DNA from: Maricaulaceae bacterium EIL42A08
GTDB taxonomy: Bacteria; Pseudomonadota; Alphaproteobacteria; Caulobacterales; Maricaulaceae
Assembly: GCA_024178355.1 (NCBI GenBank)
Contig: JAMZNZ010000003.1
Coordinates: 62,001-126,000 of the forward strand
Reading direction: 5' to 3'
DNA length: 64,000 nt
Both the position numbers and the translations under genes were made by a program. The notes beneath the pieces are model-generated. The model had not been told where the DNA came from and ran no database searches. It saw only the letters and a list, made by a program, of their open reading frames with translations. Shown here piece after piece: positions 46,031 to 54,182 of the stretch. Position 1 is the first letter of the stretch, and each line of letters begins with the position of its first letter.

Positions 46031-46708
46031 GTGAACATTCTTTTGGTTGAAGACAATCAAGAAATCGTGGCCTTTGTTGCTCGTGGTTTGCATGAGGCAG
46101 GCGATGCGGTTTCCGTCGCCACATCAGCGAATCAAGGCCTCATTGAAGCGGCAGCCCATCCGTTTGACGTCATAATATTTGACCGCCTGCTGCCCGGAAT
46201 GGACGGCGTAGATGCAGTTCGCGTGCTCCGTCAGTCGGGTGTTGAAACCCCGGTCCTGATTCTGACTGCGCTCGACGGGATTGATGATCGGGTGACTGGC
46301 CTGGAAGCCGGCGCGGATGACTATCTCACTAAACCCTTTGCCTTCGCGGAGCTGTATGCGCGGTTGCGCGCTTTGGCTCGTCGCCAGCCTATGATGGACA
46401 AAGAGCCCACTCGCCTTCAGGTCGGTGACCTTACCATGGAGCGCGCGACGCAAATTGTGACCCGGGCAGGGGTGAAGCTGGATTTGTCGCCGCGAGAGCA
46501 CAAAATACTTGAATGCCTCATGTTGAACGAAGACCAGCTTGTGACCCGCACTATGCTACTGGAGAAAATCTGGGGGTATCGTTTTGATCCCAAAACCAGC
46601 CTAGTGCAGACGCATGTGAGCCGCTTAAGGACCAAGGTCGACAAGCCCTTCGATGTTGAGCTTATACGCACTGTCAGGGGGGCTGGTTATGTCATCGGTG
46701 AGCCCTAG
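46031..46708 (+). CDS. OmpR-family response regulator
   Basis: The GTG at 46031 begins the receiver domain directly (MNILLVEDNQE) and gives 225 residues; the open frame upstream to 45947 is IS-derived and unsupported. The phosphoacceptor is Asp51 (IIFDRLLPGMDG), with Thr and Lys101 (LTALDG, YLTKPF). The C-terminal winged helix ends RTVRGAGYVIGEP as in OmpR/PhoB proteins. It pairs with the histidine kinase that overlaps its end by 20 bp. Probable targets are the downstream DUF1800/DUF1501/esterase genes. Confidence 0.93.
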   Translation: MNILLVEDNQEIVAFVARGLHEAGDAVSVATSANQGLIEAAAHPFDVIIFDRLLPGMDGVDAVRVLRQSGVETPVLILTALDGIDDRVTGLEAGADDYLTKPFAFAELYARLRALARRQPMMDKEPTRLQVGDLTMERATQIVTRAGVKLDLSPREHKILECLMLNEDQLVTRTMLLEKIWGYRFDPKTSLVQTHVSRLRTKVDKPFDVELIRTVRGAGYVIGEP

Positions 46709-48089
46709 CGCATTGCTTCGATCGACCATTTTTCGACGTACTGTCCTTTCAGGCCTTATTGGTGCCGTCGGCTTGATCGCACTGGTCTGGTTGGGGTTTG
46801 CTGTCCACAAAGCCAACACCCTTGGCAACGTACGCGCCAGCCTTGAAGAGGAAATGCAGAATCTTGAAGCCCTGCACACCGGTGAAGGGGTTGACGGTCT
46901 TGTCCAAGCACTCACCTTCGATGGGCGGTCTGTCTGGGACCCGGATTGGCTGTACGCAATTCTTGAAGAGGATGAATTCATCGCCCGTGTGCTCACCGGC
47001 GATGATGAAACGCTGGCGGGCTATGAGGGGATTGACCCGCCCGGCGGCAGTACAAGCACATATGTCGACCATGACGAACTATCTGGCCATCGCGTGCTGT
47101 CCTATCGCTTGCCGCTAGACGGTGGAGACGTGGAACTTGTTGTAGCGCGTTTCGTGCCGGACCGAGTGCTGATCCTCGAAGAATGGTTGGTTCGTGCTAG
47201 CTTGCTGGTCCTGCTGGCCGTCGTTCCGATTTCTCTTCTCACCGGGTTTTTCACGAGCAGAACGGCGTTTCGGCGCCTGGACACAATATCGGCAACCGCC
47301 GAAACGATTGACGAAGGCAAGATGGATGCACGCGTTCCACTCGAAGGCAATGGGGACGAATTTGACCGGCTATCGTCTGCCGTAAACGATATGCTCGATC
47401 GCATCAGTGCCCTGGCCCGAAACCTTGAAGGGGTTTCAGCTGATGTAGCGCATGACTTAAAAACACCGGTCTCGAACATCGCGGGGCGCCTTCAATTGTT
47501 GGAACGCGACGCGAATGACCCGCAGGCGGTTGTCGCCCATGTCACAGCGAGCCAAGCTCATATAACGACACTCCTACGCACACTGGACGCGATGCTGCGT
47601 CTGGGTGAGGTGGAGGCCGGTGGGCGCCGGGGGGCCTTTGCCCCAATGGATTTTTCGCACCTGATCGCGGACGTTGCCGAGAGCTTCCTTCCCGTTTTTG
47701 AAGACGCCGATAAGCAGTTTGACGTGCGTACGCAGGCACGCGTGCCAGTGAATGGAGATAGGGACCTGCTCACCCAATTGATCTCCAATCTGCTGGAAAA
47801 CGCGCTGGAGCACTCTCGCGATGGGGCGAATATCTGGGTGGAGCTGCGCACATCAAAGGGTCGTGCCTTGCTTGAGGTGGGCGATGACGGCCCAGGCTTG
47901 CCTGCGTCAGCTGTCGATAGCGTCTTCGATCGCTTTGTCCGTCTCGACTCCAGTCGAACGACGCCGGGCAACGGCCTTGGTTTAAGCTTGGTGCGCGCGA
48001 TTGCTGAACTGCATCACGGTGAGGTCCGCGTTGCGCAGACCGCGCCCGGCGCTGTGTTTGAAGTGAGTCTTCCTCTGCGCGAGGGCTAA
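46689..48089 (+). CDS. Membrane sensor histidine kinase
   Basis: The ATG at 46689 gives 466 residues. Two membrane helices (about residues 15-37 and 168-190) flank a periplasmic sensor of about 130 residues with no known fold signature. A HAMP linker follows, then the HisKA box VAHDLKTPVSN with His255, then the ATPase boxes NLLENALEHS, GDDGPGLP and GNGLGLSLV. It would phosphorylate the OmpR-type partner encoded just before. The sensed signal is unknown; the downstream polysaccharide- and ester-related genes hint at an envelope or nutrient cue. Confidence 0.93.
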   Translation: MSSVSPSALLRSTIFRRTVLSGLIGAVGLIALVWLGFAVHKANTLGNVRASLEEEMQNLEALHTGEGVDGLVQALTFDGRSVWDPDWLYAILEEDEFIARVLTGDDETLAGYEGIDPPGGSTSTYVDHDELSGHRVLSYRLPLDGGDVELVVARFVPDRVLILEEWLVRASLLVLLAVVPISLLTGFFTSRTAFRRLDTISATAETIDEGKMDARVPLEGNGDEFDRLSSAVNDMLDRISALARNLEGVSADVAHDLKTPVSNIAGRLQLLERDANDPQAVVAHVTASQAHITTLLRTLDAMLRLGEVEAGGRRGAFAPMDFSHLIADVAESFLPVFEDADKQFDVRTQARVPVNGDRDLLTQLISNLLENALEHSRDGANIWVELRTSKGRALLEVGDDGPGLPASAVDSVFDRFVRLDSSRTTPGNGLGLSLVRAIAELHHGEVRVAQTAPGAVFEVSLPLREG

Positions 48090-48094
48090 CAAAG

Positions 48095-48110
48095 CATACA
48101 AATCTGTATG
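48095..48110. promoter_or_regulatory. Inverted repeat between kinase and DUF1800 genes
   Basis: CATACA-AATC-TGTATG forms a 6-bp-arm palindrome at the head of the 115-bp gap that must contain the DUF1800 promoter. Its arms match the outer arms of the TetR operator at 35812-35837, possibly by chance. Confidence 0.35.
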
Positions 48111-48204
48111 GGTTTCCAGTCCTACTTGTAAAACCTGCGCCACCCGCATCGGGTTACAACACTCCTGCAACAGATAGGTCACCGTTCAGGAGTTGCTGGT
48201 GCTC

Positions 48205-50067
48205 ATGAAATCCTGCTCGTCCGTTTCCAGCGCGCTGGTGAGCGCATGCCTTAGTACCCTTTTGCTCGCAACCGGCTGTTCTGATGGTGGTCCGTCAAAC
48301 GTCGCGAACGACCCGATCAGTGCGCCTCCTCCCCCACTGCCGCCACCTCCACCGCCCGGGCCAGCAGGGGCCTTCGCGACGGAAGCTGGCACGGCGCGCT
48401 TCCTAACGCAGGCCACTTTTGGCCCGACGCAGGACGATGTCAGCTCGCTGACGGGCACGAGTGCGTCCGATTGGTTCCTGTCTGAGCTGGAAAAGCCCGC
48501 CAGCCTGCATCGACCACAGCTCGCGGCCTACCGCGCAATGATCTCCGAGCCTAGTGAGGAATTTCCACTATTGGCAGTGCAGTCGAGCACGTTCTCCTTC
48601 TGGCGCAACGCAATTGAGGGTGACGATCAACTGCGCCAGCGCATGGCCTTTGCTCTGTCCCAAATTCTCGTGGTGTCTAACTTTGGCGGTGAGATACTGA
48701 CTGATATTCCTGAGCCGGTGGTCGGTTACCAGGATATTCTCGTTGAAGGTGCGTTTGGCAATTATCGCGACCTCTTGGAGGCGGTCACTTTCTCGCCCGC
48801 CATGGGCTATTACCTGACCTATATGGGCAATCAAAAGGGCGACCCGGTCACCGGGCGGATGCCCGACGAGAACTATGCTCGCGAAATACTACAGCTGTTT
48901 ACGGTTGGTGTGTTGCGGCTTGGTCCAGATGGAGAGCCGGTCATCGTCGATGGCCAGCCGGTCGAGCTTTACGATAACATGGATATTACCGGCCTCGCCC
49001 GGGTCTTCACGGGTCTGGACCTGGATGGGTTGGACCGGCAGCTATTTCCAACGGTGGCCGATGCTGTGGATGAGTGGCCCGGGCTTGAGCAAGCCCTGCT
49101 GGCCCCAATGGCGATTATTGAAGACCGCCATTCAAACGATGAGAAACGGTTTCTGGACTGCACCATCCCCCCGGGCACCAGAGCCGCGCAAAGCATCGAT
49201 CAAGCGCTCGATTGCATCATGGCCCATCCCAATGTTGGCCCTTTCATCTCTCGCCAGTTGATCCAGCGCTTTACAACGTCAGCGCCAGAGCCTGACTATG
49301 TTCAGCGCGTTGCAAACGCTTTTGATGCGGGCACTTACACCCTGCCCAATCAGGTGCGGGTTGGCGCTGGGCGCAAGGGCGATCTCGCCGCCACTCTAGC
49401 CGCCATCCTCTTTGACCCAGACGTTCGAGACGACGCCGCACTTTCAGACATTCGGTTTGGTAAGGTCCGCGAGCCGCTGCTGCGCTTTACACATTGGGCG
49501 CGGGCCTTCGATGCCGATGCGTCGCGGCCGGAATATGGCCTGGAATTATTCGACTTGTCGTCGCCGGATGCGCTGTCTCAGCACCCCTATCGCGCGCGGT
49601 CAGTCTTCAATTTCTACCGGCCGGGTTATGTGGCACCGGGCACAGAATCAGGTGCTGAAGGTTTGACGGCTCCAGAGCTGCAGATCGTGAATGCAACCTC
49701 GACCACTGGCTATATCAACTTCATGACCTTTTGGGCCTTTGGCGGCCAGTCAATGATCCCCCTCGACGAATTGACCATGGAGCTCGAGGAGATGGGTGTG
49801 CCTGTCAATCAAGCGGCGTTGGAGCGGGCCTTTGTCCCGGACTATGCCGATGAGATTGCGCTTGCAAACGATGCATCAGCGCTGATCGACCATCTTGATG
49901 GCCTTCTTGCCTACGGCTCCCTGTCGGCCGACACGAAGTCAGCCATCATCCGGGCGATCGAGGCTGAAGCGATCGATGGGCTGGGCGATCAACAGGCTTT
50001 GCAGGATCGCGTCTCACTTGCAGTGATGCTGGTCATGACCTCTCCCGATTATCTCGTACAGCGCTAG
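48205..50067 (+). CDS. DUF1800 family lipoprotein
   Basis: The ATG at 48205 gives 620 residues, with AGGAG 12 bp upstream; GTG 48199 is an alternative. The signal ends LLLATGC, a lipobox. A proline-rich stretch (eleven prolines around residues 36-52) links the anchor to the DUF1800 domain, recognised by ARFLTQATFGPTQDDV, RQRMAFALSQILVVS, DENYAREILQLFTVG and RSVFNFYRPGYVAPG. The family function is unknown, but it is regularly encoded beside DUF1501 as here (9-bp gap). It is probably an envelope protein acting with its Tat-exported partner. Confidence 0.88.
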   Translation: MKSCSSVSSALVSACLSTLLLATGCSDGGPSNVANDPISAPPPPLPPPPPPGPAGAFATEAGTARFLTQATFGPTQDDVSSLTGTSASDWFLSELEKPASLHRPQLAAYRAMISEPSEEFPLLAVQSSTFSFWRNAIEGDDQLRQRMAFALSQILVVSNFGGEILTDIPEPVVGYQDILVEGAFGNYRDLLEAVTFSPAMGYYLTYMGNQKGDPVTGRMPDENYAREILQLFTVGVLRLGPDGEPVIVDGQPVELYDNMDITGLARVFTGLDLDGLDRQLFPTVADAVDEWPGLEQALLAPMAIIEDRHSNDEKRFLDCTIPPGTRAAQSIDQALDCIMAHPNVGPFISRQLIQRFTTSAPEPDYVQRVANAFDAGTYTLPNQVRVGAGRKGDLAATLAAILFDPDVRDDAALSDIRFGKVREPLLRFTHWARAFDADASRPEYGLELFDLSSPDALSQHPYRARSVFNFYRPGYVAPGTESGAEGLTAPELQIVNATSTTGYINFMTFWAFGGQSMIPLDELTMELEEMGVPVNQAALERAFVPDYADEIALANDASALIDHLDGLLAYGSLSADTKSAIIRAIEAEAIDGLGDQQALQDRVSLAVMLVMTSPDYLVQR

Positions 50068-50076
50068 GAAGATGCC

Positions 50077-51474
50077 ATGGCAAGCAACCGTAGAAACTTC
50101 ATTAAGGCCCTGGGTGCCAGTGCGCTTGCCCATACCGCGCTGAGTGCTGCGCCTACAACCTTTACCGCCCATGCTGCGGATCGCAGCGGCTACAAGGCGC
50201 TGGTTTGCGTCTTCCTGTTTGGCGGACTGGATTGCCACGATTTAATACTGCCGTACGACCCCGCATCCTATGGTCAGTACGCCCAGCTAAGGTCGTCACT
50301 GCTGGCCCAGCAAGGCACGGCGCGTCAACGCAATAGCCTTCTGCCTATTACGCCCGCGACCAGTACAGCGCTTGGGGGGCGCCAGGTCGCGCTACCCCCG
50401 GAAATGCCCCAGCTAGAGCGGCTTTTTTCGCAAGGCCGGGCGGCCATTGTTGGCAACGTTGGCCCTTTGGTGGAACCGGTCACGCGCGCAAGTTTTGAAA
50501 GTGGGTCTGCGCGCCTGCCCCCGCGGCTCTTCTCCCACAATGACCAGCAGGCGGTATGGCAGGCCAATCAGCCAGAAGGTGCCCAGTTCGGTTGGGGCGG
50601 TCTGTTCGCCGATGCGCTTCTGGCGTCGGGCGCCAATGCCTCGTTGCCGCAATTTACCACGATCACCACCGAGGATGTTGGCCCGTTCCTGACAGGACGC
50701 TCTGCTGTTCCTTACCGCGTCAGCGTCGCCGAGGCTGCGCGCGTCGATTTTCTAGAGGATTTCTACGAGGGCATGCCGGGCGAACGCGCAGAGCTTCTCC
50801 AGGCGGTGCGTGATCAGTTGACGGCCAGCAGCTATCGCGGTGATCACCTGCTTGAGCGTGACATGGCCGCAGCATTGTCGGGCGGTATTGCAACAAACGA
50901 GGCCTATAGCGAGGCTCGACATCAGGGAATGGCGCTCTCCACGAGCTTCCCGCAAACGCCGCTCGGCGCGCAGCTCAAGACGGTGGCTGAAACCATAAAT
51001 GTGCGTGACCGCTTGTTCGCCTCACGACAGATATTTTTTGTCGGGCTCGGCGGGTTTGATACCCATTCAGCTCAAGCGCGGAACCTGCCCCGATTGCTGT
51101 CCCAGATAGATGGGGCGTTCGCCGCCTTCCAGGCCTCCATGGAGACCCTTGGGCTTGGTCCTGATGTCACTTTGTTCACAGCGTCAGACTTTGGCCGAAC
51201 CTTGGCGGTGAATGGTGATGGCACTGACCATGGCTGGGGGGGACACCAAATTGTGCTCGGTGGGGCCGTAAAGGGCGGCGAGATTTACGGCTCGCTTCCG
51301 CCCCCCACGCTTGGCCACGACGCAGACAGCGGAGGCGGGCGATTGATCCCCTCCATTTCGGTGGACACCTATGCGGCCCAGCTTGGCCGGTGGTTTGGTT
51401 TAAGCGAGACCGAGCTTTCGGCAGCTCTGCCAGGCCTGAAGAATTTCGACCCCCTTGCAACGAATTTTATCTAA
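50077..51474 (+). CDS. DUF1501 family protein with Tat signal
   Basis: This 465-residue protein has a twin-arginine leader (SNRRNFIKALGASALAHTAL) ending near AHA, so it is exported folded. DUF1501 proteins have an alkaline-phosphatase/sulfatase-like fold; the blocks VFLFGGLDCHD, FSHNDQQAVWQ, FVGLGGFDTHSAQ and TDHGWGGHQIVLGG are typical. No enzymatic activity is established for the family to my knowledge. The gene is coupled to the DUF1800 gene and is followed after 23 bp by a lipoprotein esterase gene. Confidence 0.9.
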   Translation: MASNRRNFIKALGASALAHTALSAAPTTFTAHAADRSGYKALVCVFLFGGLDCHDLILPYDPASYGQYAQLRSSLLAQQGTARQRNSLLPITPATSTALGGRQVALPPEMPQLERLFSQGRAAIVGNVGPLVEPVTRASFESGSARLPPRLFSHNDQQAVWQANQPEGAQFGWGGLFADALLASGANASLPQFTTITTEDVGPFLTGRSAVPYRVSVAEAARVDFLEDFYEGMPGERAELLQAVRDQLTASSYRGDHLLERDMAAALSGGIATNEAYSEARHQGMALSTSFPQTPLGAQLKTVAETINVRDRLFASRQIFFVGLGGFDTHSAQARNLPRLLSQIDGAFAAFQASMETLGLGPDVTLFTASDFGRTLAVNGDGTDHGWGGHQIVLGGAVKGGEIYGSLPPPTLGHDADSGGGRLIPSISVDTYAAQLGRWFGLSETELSAALPGLKNFDPLATNFI

Positions 51475-51497
51475 GCCCAGTCCGGAAGCTCAATCTC

Positions 51498-52817
51498 ATG
51501 AAAGCCGTGCATCTAAGTGTTTGCTTGTTCGCCCTCAGTCTTGCCGCCTGTTCCGGGGGGGGCAGCATTGAGTCTCCGCCGGAAAACCCGCAGAATCGGG
51601 CTCCGACCTTTGTGACGCCGCCAATTCAAATCAGCGTCGAGGAAAACATAAATGGTCCAATTGCCTCAATTGAGGCCAGCGATCCGGATGGCGACACCCT
51701 AGTTTTCTCAATTATCGGCGACGATGCCGAAGCCTTTGAGTTTGATTCCATGACCGGAAGCCTCAGTTTTGCTTCTGCGCCCGATTTTGAACTGCCTGGC
51801 GACCGAAACAGTGACAACGTGTATGAGGCCGCACTTGCGGCCCGCGACACGGGGGGCCTTAGCGCGTCTTTGCAAATCACGGTGACTGTTACAAATGTTG
51901 TCGAGGACGGCGATCCAGTTCGCTACCGCGATCCTGTATTCACCGCGCTGAATGTTGAGGATGATGTTGCCTTTGCCACTGTGGACGGGCAAACGCTGAA
52001 GCTAACAATTTACACACCCCAATGCGATACGGTGACAGATCGACCAGTTATGATTGTAGCCTCTGGTGGCGGCTTTCTGGAACAGGATCGCGAAAGTGTC
52101 GAGCCAATCGCACAGGATTTTGCCCGCCGGGGCTATGTTGCGGCGACGATGGATTACCGTGTGCTGGGGCGACAGCCTTTTGATGCGGACGAGCTTGCAA
52201 TTGCCGGATTGACGGCAACACAGGACATGTTTGCGGCCGTCCGCTTTTTGCGTGCCGAGGGAGAGGGCGCGAACCCGCGTGGCGTCCGTCCTGGTGCGAT
52301 CTTTGTCAGCGGAGAGTCGGCTGGCGGTGTCATGGCGATGCTTGCGGCAACCCTTGATCCCGATGACGCGATTTCACGCCCGGCGCTCGCAAATTTCGCG
52401 GCTCAGAATGGAGGCGTGTATGGCACGGTGGGTGACCAGAACGAAACGTCGTCACTGGTGCAAGGTGCCATGCCGCTCTCGGGGGCGATCTTTGATGTCG
52501 CGACCGTGGACCTCCGGTCGGGTCTTTTGTACGCCGCCCATGAGGAGCTTGACCCGATTGTTCCCTGCGGAACCGACGAAGAAAGGTCAAGTTTAACCGG
52601 GCTGGTTGTTTCGGGCGCTTGCGACGTTGTTCCAGCCTATGACAATGTGGTTCAATGGGCCGAGCTGTTCTTGGTCAGGGATGCTGTTCGGCATGTAGAA
52701 TTCACCGAGGATCAAAGACGCGAAATCTATCAGGGTGCCGCGGAGCTGTTCTTTGAGGCTGGTGTCAATAAAAGCGTCCCTAAAATACAAACGAGTGCGC
52801 CTTGCAACGCAGAGTGA
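51498..52817 (+). CDS. Lipoprotein with cadherin-like domain fused to a carboxylesterase
   Basis: The ATG at 51498 gives 439 residues; the track upstream overlaps the DUF1501 gene. The signal ends LSLAAC with a following glycine-rich spacer. Residues about 35-135 form a cadherin-like repeat (VEENINGPIASIEASDPDGD, FASAPDFE). Residues about 150-430 are an alpha/beta hydrolase with the oxyanion block VMIVASGGGFLEQD and FVSGESAGGVMAM. It is a surface esterase with a binding or spacer domain. It completes a three-gene set after the two-component system. Confidence 0.85.
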   Translation: MKAVHLSVCLFALSLAACSGGGSIESPPENPQNRAPTFVTPPIQISVEENINGPIASIEASDPDGDTLVFSIIGDDAEAFEFDSMTGSLSFASAPDFELPGDRNSDNVYEAALAARDTGGLSASLQITVTVTNVVEDGDPVRYRDPVFTALNVEDDVAFATVDGQTLKLTIYTPQCDTVTDRPVMIVASGGGFLEQDRESVEPIAQDFARRGYVAATMDYRVLGRQPFDADELAIAGLTATQDMFAAVRFLRAEGEGANPRGVRPGAIFVSGESAGGVMAMLAATLDPDDAISRPALANFAAQNGGVYGTVGDQNETSSLVQGAMPLSGAIFDVATVDLRSGLLYAAHEELDPIVPCGTDEERSSLTGLVVSGACDVVPAYDNVVQWAELFLVRDAVRHVEFTEDQRREIYQGAAELFFEAGVNKSVPKIQTSAPCNAE

Positions 52818-52863
52818 AACAGCTGGAGATTTCATGATCATGTCGGCTGAAATTGGACGAATT

Positions 52864-53157
52864 GGCAGTGTCAGAGGAAATCCGGCTTGAGCGTTGACCG
52901 TTGGTTTTATGGTCTCTGCGAATATGTAATATATTCAAATATTTCAGAATTTTACCCGGAGTCATTCGCCTAGCGGTAATTGGATATACCCGTTTCCCGC
53001 AGTCGCTTCGAAAGCGCCGCGTTCACAATGGGCAATACTTGCATTGGGACTGGTACCTCGATGAGGTTGTCGCGCGGATCGATGGTGGGAGATATGACCT
53101 CTGGCGGGTCTTTGATCGCGATGCCGAAGGGCTTGAGGCTTTCGCCTGAAACGACTG
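52864..53157 (+). mobile_element. Decayed IS6 copy with internal deletions
   Basis: A degenerate left end GGCAGTGTCAGA is followed by a frame (52901-53149) reading FKYFRILPGVIRLAV, RFPQSLRKRRVHNGQYLHWD, YLDEVVARIDGG and VFDRDAEGLEAFA. These are recognisable pieces of an IS6 transposase with about 45 codons missing between SLR and KRR. No right end is seen; the fragment stops at the polysaccharide deacetylase gene. Confidence 0.8.
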
Positions 53158-54084
53158 TCAGGGCTCTCTGAAAACGCCTTGGTCCGCGATTCGCCTGTTA
53201 ATCGCGGCTGCATCAATGGCCCAATGCTGGAGCGCCAAGGGCTCACGACCGGTATCAATGGCAAGCGCTGCGACGCGGCCTTGTGAGGTCAATTGGGTTG
53301 ATGGCGTTGGAAGCGGATCTGTGTAGGCGTCATCGGGGTGAACAATTTCCCATCCTGCGGCGCGAAAGGCAGCAACCAGGTCACTAGAAAAATGCGCCGC
53401 CAGGTCGTTTTCATGTAGCAATAGGACATGGACAGGTGAGTGGCCTAGGGCCTCCATTGCGATCTGGTCGTAAAACTCTGCAGCCTCTAGCGATAACCGG
53501 ATATACAGGGCGCGTAAGGCGTCATAGTCGACCGTCAGCCCGTCCTGTAGGGCCTGTTGAAACTGCGTTTCAAGGTGCCAGTCATAGGTGTCGACAGTCA
53601 CATACCCATTCACCAGGCCGCGTGCTTCAAGGCCGTTTGCCAACGTTGTGACATGGTCCGGTCGGCGGCCTTCGTCGAGATAGGGAAAGCGAAACCAGGG
53701 GCGGGTGTTCTGAAATTCCGAGAGGTGCGTTTGCGCAAGATTCACATCCGCTAAATACTCTTCGGCTGAAGTCTGATGTGCCCACATGTGTGAATGGGTG
53801 TGGTTTGCGAGGATGTGGCCAGCGCTTGCATAAGCTTCCAGCCTTGCCTGGCCGTTCTCACTATTGCTGATCCCGGCCGTTGCAACAAAAAAGACAACCG
53901 GCCCGGCATCGACGGCTTCAAGGGCGTTGATCAGGCGTGTGGTACGCGCGTTCCCTGTGTAAAGCGCACCGTCACTGCGCGGGGCGTCATCATAGGACAG
54001 GGCGATACGTTTTTGCCCGTGCGCTGCTGCTGTGCTCGCAAGGGCCACTAAAATTGAAAGAAGTGCCAAAAAGCCGATACGCAT
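53158..54084 (-). CDS. Exported polysaccharide deacetylase-like protein
   Basis: The ATG at 54084 (308 residues) follows GGGGAGA; a TTG two codons upstream is possible. The signal peptide ends at TAAAHG. The NodB-type fold is seen in IALSYDDAPR (Asp pair), ILANHTHSHMWAH (two metal histidines), RFPYLDEG and VLLLHEND. It would remove acetyl groups from a polysaccharide, such as acetylated xylan given the neighbours. Its stop codon lies exactly where the IS6 fragment begins, so the original C-terminus may have been replaced. Confidence 0.85.
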   Translation of the reverse strand: MRIGFLALLSILVALASTAAAHGQKRIALSYDDAPRSDGALYTGNARTTRLINALEAVDAGPVVFFVATAGISNSENGQARLEAYASAGHILANHTHSHMWAHQTSAEEYLADVNLAQTHLSEFQNTRPWFRFPYLDEGRRPDHVTTLANGLEARGLVNGYVTVDTYDWHLETQFQQALQDGLTVDYDALRALYIRLSLEAAEFYDQIAMEALGHSPVHVLLLHENDLAAHFSSDLVAAFRAAGWEIVHPDDAYTDPLPTPSTQLTSQGRVAALAIDTGREPLALQHWAIDAAAINRRIADQGVFREP

Positions 54085-54182
54085 ACTCAATCTCCCCAGA
54101 TCTGATCTGTCGGCAATACAGGCTCAACGTTGCTTGCGGCCTTGTTGACGGATGTCCGCGCCTCCTGGCCCGGGCGTGAGCG

